From Chrysaora quinquecirrha (lineage: Eukaryota; Cnidaria; Scyphozoa; Semaeostomeae; Pelagiidae): DNA of 64,000 nucleotides. The notes below the pieces were generated by a model. It worked only from the letters and a program-made list of their open reading frames with translations. It was not told the origin of the DNA and did no database searches. The stretch lies in assembly GCA_014526335.1 (NCBI GenBank), contig JACTAT010000021.1, forward strand, positions 1,996,195 through 2,060,194, in the 5' to 3' direction. The position numbers and the translations under genes were made by a program. Below, piece after piece: positions 1 through 10,806 of this stretch; position 1 is the first letter of the stretch; every line of letters starts with the position of its first letter.

Positions 1-1690
1 TTTAGAATAAAAGCATCATGTTCTCTGTCACTTACGCTAATTTTTGTCATTTCAAACCTTTAATTACGAAGAATGCTCGTAATTTCTAATGCGATGCAGC
101 TTGGATTCCGAACTACTATGAATGTTGAAAAAGATGAAAACTTGAAACATTTTCTGCTTACTTTCTCTGAGGATGGTAATATGATTGAGCTGGATAGAGC
201 GAAGTACTAAAAAGTGGATCCAAGGAAAACATATTCAAAAAATAGGGGCACTGCTTACAAAATTTGAACAGCCGCATTTTGATACGTGGTTAGAGAGAAT
301 ACTCACTTGGTTAGGAAGAAATGCTAGAAGAAAGAGGGGAACAGCCATGGAGGGTTGAATTTCATTGCATAGATGAAACTCCATAACATCAATAGGTATG
401 TCCATTTAGTCGACAAGTTTGGCGAAATACAGGAGGACATTGCGCGGCCACTTGCCAGCTACTAGCGATTGCTGAAATGAACTGGAGCGCATATTAGCGA
501 AACCAATCGACCGATTCAGTTTGAGTTCAATATTTCGGCAACAAACTTTGTGCCAGAATAGGAGCCACAAGTCAGATAATATCTGAATCTGCGAACCTAC
601 CCTATAAATCCTATTTAGCCTTTTTCTTACGTTTTTTCATAATTATCATCCAGCGCTCGTCTTTGCTATTATTGGAGAATTCACAGTGGCTTGTCCCACA
701 AAGCTGCACTTACAGAGTTATACATTTGTCAACGTAACAACTTGCGAACTGCGTCTCTCACCTTGCAACTCTAAAAACTTAATCAAAATTCTTTGCAAAA
801 GTCAATTCCAATAGCTTATCGGTTACTGTTATCTTGTATAAATCTCTGTATCATGCCTATTAAGACTGATAAAAAGTGGCACACTTCGCACTGTAACACG
901 AAAGTGAACGGATTTTTCTGTGTTTAGGGTGAACCGTAGTATTTGAATTCCTTTCCACTCCACCAACAAGCCTGGTTTTGTAACTACCCATATCCGCTGA
1001 CGATAACCGCCTTCATCTACACCTACACCTGTGCCTATGTCATCGCTTATGCCTATGCCTATGCCTTCACCTATACCTGTGCCTATATCTTCGCCTATGC
1101 CTACACCTATATCTGTGCCTTAGCCTACACCTATGCCTATATCTACACCGACGCCTGTGCCTTCGCCTACACTAATGCCTACATCTCACCTACACCTGTA
1201 CCTAAGGCTTGTCCGATGCCTATGCCGTCATCTACACATACGCCTGTGCCTATGCCTTCGCCTATGCCTTTGCCTACATCTCACCTACGCCTGTGTCTAT
1301 GCCTTCGCCCATGCCTATGCCTACACCTATACCTTAGCCTAGACCTTCGCTTCATCTACACCTACACTTGTTCCTATGCCTTCGCGTGTGCGATTGCCTA
1401 CAACTTATCGACATAGGTGTCTGCCGTCTTCTCGAGCATTTATGGCTACATAAATCAAATTGAAGACCGTGGTCATAAAAAAGTACTTCGCTCTATCCAG
1501 CTCAATCATATTACCATTCTCAGGGAAAGTAAGCAGAAAATGTTTTATCGTTTTCATATTTTTCAACATTCATAGTAGTTCGGAACCCTAGCTGCATCGC
1601 AATAGAAATTACGAGCATTCTTCGTAATTAAAGGTTTGAAATGACAAAAATTAGCGTAAGTGACAGAGAACATGATGCTTTTATTCTAAA
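1..1690. mobile_element. Long-terminal-inverted-repeat (foldback/MITE-like) element around a hexamer satellite
   Basis: Bases 1-208 are repeated in reverse complement at 1482-1690 with only about ten differences, so the arms are roughly 95% identical. The left arm begins at the first base of the window, so the true outer end may lie further left. The interior holds about 1.27 kb, including the CCTATG-type satellite at about 1015-1395. No transposase reading frame is visible, which fits a non-autonomous foldback or MITE-like element. The repeat structure is seen directly; the mobile-element interpretation is inferred. Confidence 0.7.
1015..1395. repeat. Degenerate 6-bp/18-bp satellite (CCTATG/CCTACA units)
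   Basis: The stretch is built almost wholly of six-base words such as CCTATG, CCTACA, CCTGTG and CCTTCG, often in 18-base groups. Because the unit is a multiple of three, several frames stay open and give artefactual tyrosine/alanine-rich or proline-rich readings. It lies inside the inverted-repeat element at 1-1690. Confidence 0.9.
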
Positions 1691-2773
1691 AGTAACGCTG
1701 AACACATCAAATGAAAAATTTATGCACGAAACGGTTAAGACTCAAAATATCAGTTTTGCGTTTTGATGACACACATTTCGAATCGTAATAACTTCTGAGT
1801 ATTAAGCCAAATCGAATTGGTGTTTTATAATTTTTTGCTCCATCTGAGATGTTCTTTCTGTCAATATCATTAAAAACACAAAATTCAAAAGTCAGATTTT
1901 CACTGACCGTAACTTTTCTACGTCATCGATGACGTCACAACCATTGATTTGCCAGAATTTTCACAAGTCTTAAAATGACCAAACACCACCAAAAAGTCCA
2001 AACCTACCTTAAAATTCCGGTTACCAAGTTTGCTAGAATGTTGCGAAAAATTCCCTGCCAATATTTTTGTCGATGTCGACCCCCTGGTTTTCTGACCCCC
2101 GTATTTCACGAACGCAGCAAAAACAACCGTTTACCAAATTTTTTTTGAAAGTCCATGTGAAATGCTATCGAAAAATCACTATGACATTAATGACCTCCTC
2201 GAGTGGCACTTGACCCCACCTGAAGCCGGTCTATAGGCAATGTTTCCTTGTGATTTGATTATCACTTCACAACAGCACTAACGAATACTTAGCAGAGCCA
2301 GACCTTCACTCCAAAACTGTCCATATCAAAATAAAAAAGAAAAGGCCGATTCTCTGCAGACAGATAGAATTCGTTTTCTCTCTTTGATTCCTCAACAAGT
2401 TATCATTTTCTTATTTTATAACTAAGGCACTAGCGTCTAATGAAACGGAACTTAAAAAATGACCTTATCCATAATCTCGAAACTGAGTAAGGGCTATGAT
2501 TGTTCTTACATTGAAAGACCCTTCGGTTCTAGAACTTTGTGATGATGCTAGATGCATTTTCTCAGGCTACATTAGAAAAAGATTGTCCAAAATTAAAGTT
2601 CAGTGAAAAATGTAGCTAGTTTACTTGTAAATTCATTACGTAAGGCCTAACCTCACAAACAGCATCGGCAGCCTTATTCAACAGCAACAACAAACATAAA
2701 AGATTGAACTGGATGAGCTAATGCTCAGAAAGGGAATTTTTCAACCTTTGAACAAAAACATGGACAGAACAGC
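1691..2773. other. Intergenic, no gene seen
   Basis: No splice-supported exon or conserved protein segment was found. A TGACGTCA octamer occurs near 1929, but nothing near it identifies a promoter. The stretch looks like old repeat DNA. Confidence 0.5.
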
Positions 2774-3240
2774 ATGCTCTTCCAAACAACAAAGAAGCGC
2801 AGAAATGACGGTGAGTCTGATTTAACAAATTTTGTGTTGTGGAAATCCTCAAAGAGACTACATGAATTGTTGGACAACACTTGTTGGCGTCTTGAAAATG
2901 CCGATAGCATATTTGAACGCAAAAAGATCGCTAGAATTGATCTTGTCCGCAAAAAAATCCAGCAGTCATGTGTAGAGAGATGTCATGATAAACAATGGCT
3001 TCAATGTGAACTACAGGTACTAAGAAATAATGGCATTGACGAGAACTTCTACGCTGAACTGATGCGGGAAGCTTTAGTGAAGGGAGGGTAAATATCGCAA
3101 TATATTCATAATCGGACCTGCTAACTGTGCCAAAACTTTCATGTTGAAACCACTGGAAGAAATTTTCACGTTTTAAGTAACCCATCCAACAATAAGTATG
3201 CATGGATTTGAGCTGAGAAAGCCGAAGTGACATGCAAGAC
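2774..3240 (+). pseudogene. Broken mobile-element gene with P-loop (Walker A) ATPase segment
   Basis: An open stretch at 2774-3091 reads into a phrase ending NNGIDENFYAELMREALVKG. Near 3085 the frame must shift by one to continue as GKYRNIFIIGPANCAKTF, followed by MLKPLEEIF. It then meets a stop at about 3174 and further broken segments to about 3240. GPANCAKT is a Walker A nucleotide-binding loop. I remember this whole arrangement (a basic/helical region, a CxxxxQW-like segment, then GPANCxKT) from repetitive proteins in cnidarian and other marine invertebrate assemblies. Its element class is uncertain; the ATPase loop resembles those of small replication helicases. The frameshift and stop make this copy non-functional. 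Confidence 0.55.
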
Positions 3241-3284
3241 TTGAATGTATAGAAATTCACTCAAAACTTTATAAAAAGTACCCA

Positions 3285-3345
3285 GCGTTGAAGTAACGGG
3301 TACAGTAACGCGTGGAGTAACGCGTGACGAATAGCAGTAACACGT
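3285..3345. repeat. Short tandem array of AGTAACGCGT-like units
   Basis: Variants of a ten-base word (agtaacgggt, agtaacgcgt, agtaacgcgt, agtaacacgt) recur over about 60 bases just downstream of the broken P-loop gene. No function is evident. Confidence 0.6.
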
Positions 3346-3806
3346 CGTTTCTGTTTTGAATATAATTATAATTGTTGTGTTAAGTTTGTTTCAAAGCTTT
3401 GTTAAAATTGTAATACCTGTTTATTATTACCCTTGTAAAGCAGTAATCAATAAAAACGTTCCCCAGCTTGACACCGCCCACCAACCCCGGTTTTCGTGTG
3501 CATTATGAGTTTTAATATCTTGTATTCAAGACGATTGTCTGATACTTAAAGAATCCACATGAAAGCAAACGTTGAAACCCATGACCTGAATGTAAAAACC
3601 AAGATGTCAAGATCGGGAATCGTTTTTATATTTAACTCTGCAATTAAAGATACAATGTACATATAAGCACATGTTGTAGTTACATGCTTCTTTCAGGAAA
3701 TAATGTTTGCAGCAAAAATTAATCAGGCATGTGTATCACGACACTAACTTTATAGTTCGTTTAGAAAACAGTGGCTGGAGTTTTGTTGAAATTAAGAGCA
3801 ATTATT

Positions 3807-4640
3807 TCATACTAAATACTTTATTTGTTGTCCCTTTGCTTTCACTATAAATGCTACCCGTTTGTCCATAGATTCTATTGCAAGGTCAATAACATCGACA
3901 GCAAAACTAAGCATAATGTTTTTTCCCTCGCTGAAAACGCTCAAATGTCTAGTGTGTGATATGTCTTTCGAAAGCATCTTTTTGTAGTTGCCTTTTTGTT
4001 AAATGGAAATGTTTTCGATTGGGTTCAAATCAGGGCTTCTTGCTGGTATGGAAAACATAATTGCATTTCTATAACAAATTGCTTTTCTCGCTGCTTGAGA
4101 ATTCTGGCTTGGGCTGCCATCTTGAGAAATCTTTTTACGCGTGCATTTGAGCTTCATTCGAAAACTTGCATACAATAATCCTTGATGGAATCTGCAAATA
4201 ATTTCCCGGACATTTTGCCCTCATACTGTTCGCAACAAATGAATCCTTTACCGTAAGAAATTGCAGCTATGAAATGGGCTTGTTTGTTGCCTTCCTTCCT
4301 TCCCTTTGCTGTACAGCCTGGTGCTAAACCTTTGTTGGCACGGCCCCATACCACGGAAACATTGCCTCATCTAGAGGATTTTTCTTATAAGTTAACCGAA
4401 CAGCATCCAGATAAAAGCAAACACCGGTCTTCCAGAACTCGGCAGGTAACAATATCTTGACTTTAGTAGCAAATTTTATGCGCTTAGAATGGTCTTTTTA
4501 TGAAGGAGTCATATTTTTCTCGATCACCTGTATCGATAGCCATGTCTGTTCGAGCAGCGGCGAACTGTTATGTTGCAAACCTTGCTGCTGACTCCAGATT
4601 CAAGCCGTACTCTCTTCGACGTGAAGCTACCATATTGTTG
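3807..4640 (-). pseudogene. Tc1/mariner-type (IS630-like) DDE transposase relic
   Basis: Read on the minus strand, segments in different frames match the order of an IS630/Tc1 transposase. They are FWKTGVCFYLDAV (4400s), GLAPGCTAKGRKEGNKQAHF and GKGFICCEQYEGKM (4354-4154), IPARSPDLNPIENI (about 4010-4050), and a C-terminus ending IESMDKRVAFIVKAKGQQ with a stop at 3807-3809. The SPDLNPIEN motif is the classical landmark before the last catalytic acidic residue. Several frameshifts and stops break it up. It is a dead copy; no flanking terminal inverted repeats were confirmed. Confidence 0.8.
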
Positions 4641-5879
4641 TCGCAATAATAGTATTTATTGAATGATGGCTCTCTCTTCCCTTGCATTCAGATTGCGTGG
4701 TCTGCCTTTGTTGCCATATTTCCTATCTACGTGCAACTGTCCAACGTTTCTGTTTGCGTGCTCATAAACTGTGGACTTTGAAAGCCCTGGAAACAAGATC
4801 AATAACTTTTGCCCCCAGATGCCTGTTTTATAATGTGCTGCAATGTCTGCTGATTCTTGTACCGTTACTTTTTATCTTTTCATATCTGATAAACACAATC
4901 AAGTCACCTATATCTACCCACAGGTCTCAAAAAGGCATATACTTATTCTCACTTTTTTGCTTGCTTGATCATAGTCAATAGAAGTGAGGACTTCTATTGA
5001 CTATGGCATGATGATTGAGATTTATTATAGATGAGGACTGGGAAAGATATATAAATGGTTAAGTATACATATATTACTACTTCCATTTTTCTTTCCTTGA
5101 ATCATTATAATTTTAAGATATAACACAACAAGCTAGCCAAAAGGGACCGATATTATTTTCTGAATCACTGTAAGATACAGTACAATCAAATCGAACTTAA
5201 AAAATTGGTGTTTCCAAGTTTCTATTGGAATCAGAAATTATTTCATTGAAAGAATCGAAAGAAGAAAAGTAGCAGTAGTCTATACTCCTCAACAAACGAT
5301 TTTGTCCACCAAGCAATTCAAACAATGGGATTATGGAAGTTTGTATTTCTATATTTCTATTTCGATGGTAGCTATATTCAAATTAAAGCTGCATTTCCAC
5401 AACGCATCGTCAATTTGGTTCGAGATTGAAAGAACTTTTTCGCAACGAAATTCACGACAATCGTTGTAAAAATCGTCTAATTCGTCTTTAAATCGTCTTT
5501 TTGTATTATCCAGCTTTACCGGATACACTGTTCTGCTTTTCACGTTAGGCATGTAAATTTTGATTGCAGGTTTAAGCAATGTTATGGTCACACATGTTCG
5601 TGTATGGAGTTCACCAATTTATCTGCCAATAGTGACATGCAGAGTAGACATACAATTGTTAATCGAATTAAGCTGATATAAAATTCCGCTTTTCAACCCA
5701 ATAACCGATGCATCGTTAAAGAAATATAAATTTCAGAATAAGGAAAATATATATGACAATAACAATATGACAATAAGATATATTTCATTTAGAATAATTC
5801 AGTTACTTCGTTAGAAAAAACAATAAGATATCTTTTGTTTAAAAGCAATTGATAAAAAAACATTAGAAAATGTTATATT
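4641..5879. other. Intergenic, no gene seen; contains a 15-bp perfect hairpin
   Basis: Apart from the inverted repeat at 4970-5005 nothing stands out. An 80-codon minus-strand reading at 5349-5591 has no recognisable family and no splice or promoter support, so it is not called. Confidence 0.5.
4970..5005. repeat. Perfect 15-bp inverted repeat, 6-base loop
   Basis: The arms CATAGTCAATAGAAG (4970-4984) and CTTCTATTGACTATG (4991-5005) are exact reverse complements separated by TGAGGA. It could be the collapsed ends of a small DNA transposon. It does not look like a terminator, since no gene ends here. Confidence 0.85.
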
Positions 5880-8134
5880 TTATTTACCGACGAGTAATCT
5901 CTCGATGTCAATGTATCTTGGACACAAATTATTGTATATTTCAACAGCTTCTTGTCTTGGTGTAGCAACTAATGTTGGAGACTTGGCACTAGTCAATGCA
6001 AGGTCTTTGCGATTAGAAAGTGATCTGGCTAGGTAGGCGGACCCAAGACAGGCTGAGTTGGTGGTATCTTCGATTCTGTAAACCGGGATATTAAACACAT
6101 CTGCGATAACTTGAAGAATGCCCGCATTTTTAGATGCACCTCCAGTTACTAACACTCTCGAATCTTTACCTAGAATTTTGATAAGAATATATGAGCACTC
6201 AATTTACGAGTAATCTATTGCAAAAGTTCTTTTAGACTTAAAGGAACTGTGCCAGTATTAGCGGGCGTTCTAAAAAATCATTCTATAAAACGCTGTCAAA
6301 TCGCGATAATTGATTGTTTGAACCTGAAGGTAGAGTTTCTGGAGCCACATTTATATTGGTTTAATGCCTTTGACACATAAGTATATATTAACATATACAA
6401 TACACGATTTTAAAGTTGACAACACTTTACGATTGATTTCCGCATCGATAGAATATGCAAAGAGATCACAGGGCCGTTGAGGACTTCAAAGAAATTCATA
6501 ACCAGGAGAAAAAGGTTTGCAATACAAAACACACAAGTATTGTTTTAAGTTTTGAAATAAGCATGATAAAATCCATCATGAGATGCAAAGAAATATGGTG
6601 TGTGTGGATGAAAAAATGTGGGTCACAAGCACTAGCTAAATCCATTTTTAACAACACCAAGATGCAAATATGCCTGTAACTGCGATGCAAATAAACAAGG
6701 AAATAGCAACTGCAACAATTAGATCTTTTATATTATTATCTAATAACGACATGACAATATAGCTACAAATAAACCTAGAACTTTCCTAGATATTCAAATC
6801 TTTGACACATTTTTTTTATAAAACTCAATAAACTGAAGGATGATTTCGGTTTCAAACACATTTCATACTCTTGCCAAGGCCCTGTTGATGAAAAAGCGTT
6901 CTAAGACTCGTGTTGAGATTATATTTCAAGATCAAGTGCAGATACAAACAATATATTCTATCTTAGTATGTTAGTAGCCTACATAAACAAAAATTTCATA
7001 AGCTTCACAGACAAGAAACTCACCTGGAAAATAACCAAGTCTTTCTGAGTGGACTCTTTTTGCTAGAAACTGTCCTTCAATGAGTGCTCTTATTTCGACG
7101 TCTCTTTCAAAAGTGTCAACTTTTTCATTTTTACCATTAAACCGCATAACACCTTGTGCAAATGGGAATATTTCTTGTTCGATAAGATATATACCAATGT
7201 TGCCACAATTTCCTGGTGAGGTACACTGTAGAGATTTTTCTAAGTCGGTCCAATTTTTAATGCCGGCTTTGTTTCGAATAGATTCCCGCGTTAGCGAACC
7301 ATTTTTATAGCACAGCATTGCCATGTACGAGTTTTCTAATAAAAATCATACATAATTAAAAAAAAACTTCTGAAAGATCTGCAAGGGTTAATTTCAAGAG
7401 GTAATCTTAAGTTATAAAAAATTTTAAGAGTTTGCTTTATTCAAAACGTTTCTCAAGCCAAACATTTTCCCCACGCTTTTGTTAGTGTGAACTCCGTGGC
7501 TCTTAGGAATTAAAAGTACTCATTAGCCATGTTTGAAGAATGAGATCAGCCCAGATCAACCTATAAGCCTGAAACGAATAGTGTAAAAGAATCCCCACTT
7601 AGTTCCCGCAACTTGTGTGTTGTAGGTTACCGTGCTGGCATTGATAAATAGGAAATAAATTTTTAAAATGCAATGTTATTTCTCTCGCATGGGCATCGTG
7701 ACAAGTGCATGGCCCGAAGCATAAGATAAGCGTGAAACACTTCACTAACATTTTTGGCTAGAGAATAAAAAAATTAATGAATAAAAAATGAATATATAAA
7801 TTTATGAATAATATAATGAATGAAAAATTGATTTGGAAGAGAAAGGCTTAAGAAACTTACGGTCTAGAGGGTTGACAAAAACATGTCCAGCAAGGCTTGG
7901 TTTGGGATCCCTGACAGAGAACATGAGTGTGTCACTAGTTCCCAAACTTACTGCAACATCTCCTTCATTCAAACACATTCCCACAAAAGAGGCTGGATTG
8001 TCACCAGTGAAAGCAGTGACTACACAGTCAGTATTAAAACCATACCGCTCGGCCATGTATTCTGAAATGCATCCAATTACAGATTTTGATGAAACTAGAG
8101 AGCCAAGACGTGGAATTAAATCAGGACTGCATGC
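5880..8134 (-). CDS. XYLB: Xylulokinase, C-terminal three exons (partial gene)
   Basis: This gene phosphorylates D-xylulose to xylulose-5-phosphate with ATP, at the end of the glucuronate-xylulose pathway in the cytosol (FGGY sugar-kinase family). Exons read 8134-7861, 7335-7024 and 6169-5880, joined in frame (phase 1 at both junctions) into 291 residues. That is a little over half of the ~530 residues usual for the family. Landmarks are AFTGDNPASFVG, whose Asp aligns with the catalytic base of FGGY kinases; SLGTSDTLMF of the ATP site; YMAMLCYKNGSLTRE; DVEIRALIEGQFLAKR; and LVTGGASKN plus NSACLGSAY near the end. The stop TAA overlaps an AATAAA, which may serve as polyadenylation signal. The sugar-binding N-terminal half (starting DFSTQ in relatives) was not found before the N gap. 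It may lie in the gap, or the gene may be truncated. Confidence 0.95.
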
Positions 8135-8999
8135 CTGGAAAAGCAATGATGGCGAAGATGATAATTAAAAATGACGTTGTTTCCAGCAGCCAAAGATTAC
8201 CAGCGTTTGTCGTTAGACAAATGCACTTATTTAGTTGTGAATTGGTATCTTTATTGAAATTGCAATTAAAAGAGGAAACCTTTTTTATCTTACTTAAAGC
8301 TTTTTTCGTCTGGTACTCCTCGTCCTCCATTTTAGGCCCCTGTTAAACTACACTATCGTTTCGCTGGTTGACAAAGTTTCATTATAGGCCTTGGAGTTAT
8401 ACTATAATTATGGAGTTATACTATGAACTATCGACTAAAAATTGGAAAATTCCCTGTTTTCTCCACAAACCTTTATGGTGAAAATTATTCTAGTATTTCC
8501 GTTTAATGTTGTAATATTCGATGTGCGTTTGTCATGTGATGTCAGTGTGACCTCTGTACTGTCAGTATATTGTGTGCAAGTCTTCCTGTGTGTTGTAATA
8601 CTTCCTATGTAATTATGTTACTCAGTTCAGTTATGGAGCCCAAATTGACAGCCGTGTCTCAGTATCATCATAGAATATTACAACTCGTTATGAAAATTAC
8701 AACGTTTGGATAACTTTCCGGCTAAGTGCAACCGGGCCATACACAGGACAGCATGGTCCTAGTTAACACAAAGGCCTTTCCGATACGAAGATGAAGATGA
8801 AAAATAGCCATACTGGGATTAACTGAGAAACTAACGTTTTAGAAACTATTCAAAATTTACTTTTTGTTGCCAGAGCTTTTCTCGCCATCTAGATCATATA
8901 GGTGAATGTGATTATTATACATTGCTGAAAAATGCATTTCACCTTTACTGTGTCCATAAATTTTCTCGGTACGAAGATAATTCATCACGTTTTCGAAAT
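8135..8999. other. No gene seen upstream of the XYLB exons
   Basis: I looked on the minus strand for the missing N-terminal exons of xylulokinase and found none. Part of 8280-8330 resembles the dispersed repeat seen at 16975 and 38385 (the words AAAGCTTTTTTCGTCTG). Confidence 0.5.
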
Positions 9000-10080
9000 T
9001 TGGAAGGTTAGCTGCATGAGTGTGAACTCTTATGTTATGTTTGTGTCCACTTATAAATCATTCGGTGGGCTGTTTCTCACATTTGCTCTTGATAGCAAGT
9101 CTGTTAGGTACCTCGTTGATCAAGGTTCATAACTTACGAAAACGTTGTACCTCATCAATCGTAACAACATCATTGCCTGAATTCGAGGACAACCTTTATC
9201 AACTGATTTCTTCAAGAATGTTTCAGGAGACTTGTGATCCGATCTTATGTCGACTTCTTCGCCATTAACCAGTGCCTAAAAAGCCCCACAGCAAACATGA
9301 CTGCAAGGTATTCTTTCTTTAATGAAACCAGTTATTTTCAGATACTCTCAGTGACTTTGAGTAATAAGAGACTGGCTGGTCTTCTTGCATCAGAAAAGCA
9401 TAAATACCAAACTGGGATGCATCACGTTGGATTACAATCGGCTACTTTGGGTCATATAACTATTACTCCCTGCTGAAGACAGCACACTTTTCACTTTGAC
9501 AAAAGCACGCTTCCATTCAAATGGTACATCTTTCTTGTTTCAAGAGGTCTCTCATTGAACATGTAATACTAGACACGTTAATAATGATTGAGACATGTAA
9601 TTGAGCATTACCTAACAGTTTCTGAATATCCTTCTTACAGGATGGGCTTGGCATTTCAACAATCGCTTTCACCTTTTCACAACTAGACTTAACTCCATCT
9701 TTGCTAACGGTGTTTCCAATATACTTCAAGTCTGTTTTTCTTAAGCTGTACTTTTCTACATTTAACTTTTTGTTCTTCCCCCAGCTCTCTGCATCACAAA
9801 ACCTGACGAGCTTTTCGGCTTCTGTTTCGTCATCTGAGGCTAGAATCAGATTATCAGCAATGACATGCAAGTCTTAAATGTCACCAAATGTTTCATAAAC
9901 TATCTGCTGTTGCACTTCCGAAGCTGAGTTTAATCCCGACGGCATTCTCTAGAAACAGTATCTCCGAAAGGACGAAATTGAAATTCTGAGTTACATGTAT
10001 ATTTCAGACAAGGGAAGTTGCCAAAAAGCCTTATTCCGTGTTGGAATTCGGAAATGTTCACTATTTATAACTATTCCTTT
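9000..10080 (-). pseudogene. Ty3/gypsy retrotransposon relic: reverse transcriptase plus RNase H
   Basis: Reading from about 10080 downward, broken frames give EFQFRPFG, INSASEVQQ, then HVIADNLILASDDETEAEK and YIGNTVSKDGVKSSCEKVKA. Next come MPSPSCKKDIQKLLGNAQ, an RNase H start IQRDASQFG, and SDHKSPETFLKKSVDKG near 9200. This is the order of a gypsy-class Pol protein. The catalytic 'ADD' of the reverse transcriptase reads ADN, and there are several in-frame stops and shifts, so the copy is dead. It may extend into the N gap. No long terminal repeats were identified. Confidence 0.85.
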
Positions 10081-10306
10081 GGTCTAGAAAAGACGCAGTG
10101 ATCCATCAAAACCACAGCTAGGAAGAAAACTTAAATATCGCTGCGAAGTGTTGCCGTTAGTGGGCGTTACCAAAAAATGCAGTTGCTTGCCGAAAACATC
10201 AATTAATATCAATTGTCAGTGTTGCACAGTGAAATAATGCGTTTGTTCCTTGAACGAGGGATTCTGAATTCTATCCACGATGCCAGAACATTCTAACATC
10301 AATTTT

Positions 10307-10806
10307 NNNNNNNNNNNNNNNNNNNNNNNNNNNNNNNNNNNNNNNNNNNNNNNNNNNNNNNNNNNNNNNNNNNNNNNNNNNNNNNNNNNNNNNNNNNNNN
10401 NNNNNNNNNNNNNNNNNNNNNNNNNNNNNNNNNNNNNNNNNNNNNNNNNNNNNNNNNNNNNNNNNNNNNNNNNNNNNNNNNNNNNNNNNNNNNNNNNNNN
10501 NNNNNNNNNNNNNNNNNNNNNNNNNNNNNNNNNNNNNNNNNNNNNNNNNNNNNNNNNNNNNNNNNNNNNNNNNNNNNNNNNNNNNNNNNNNNNNNNNNNN
10601 NNNNNNNNNNNNNNNNNNNNNNNNNNNNNNNNNNNNNNNNNNNNNNNNNNNNNNNNNNNNNNNNNNNNNNNNNNNNNNNNNNNNNNNNNNNNNNNNNNNN
10701 NNNNNNNNNNNNNNNNNNNNNNNNNNNNNNNNNNNNNNNNNNNNNNNNNNNNNNNNNNNNNNNNNNNNNNNNNNNNNNNNNNNNNNNNNNNNNNNNNNNN
10801 NNNNNN
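10307..10806. other. Assembly gap (500 N)
   Basis: Exactly 500 unresolved bases, probably a placeholder of arbitrary length. The missing 5' exons of XYLB and the remainder of the gypsy element may lie here. Confidence 0.99.

Noticed and set aside
943..1416. 157-codon Tyr/Ala-rich open reading frame
   Set aside because: It is a translation of the six-base satellite; several frames stay open for the same reason.
2725..2952. Minus-strand frame opposite the P-loop gene
   Set aside because: It is an antisense shadow of the recognisable plus-strand segment.
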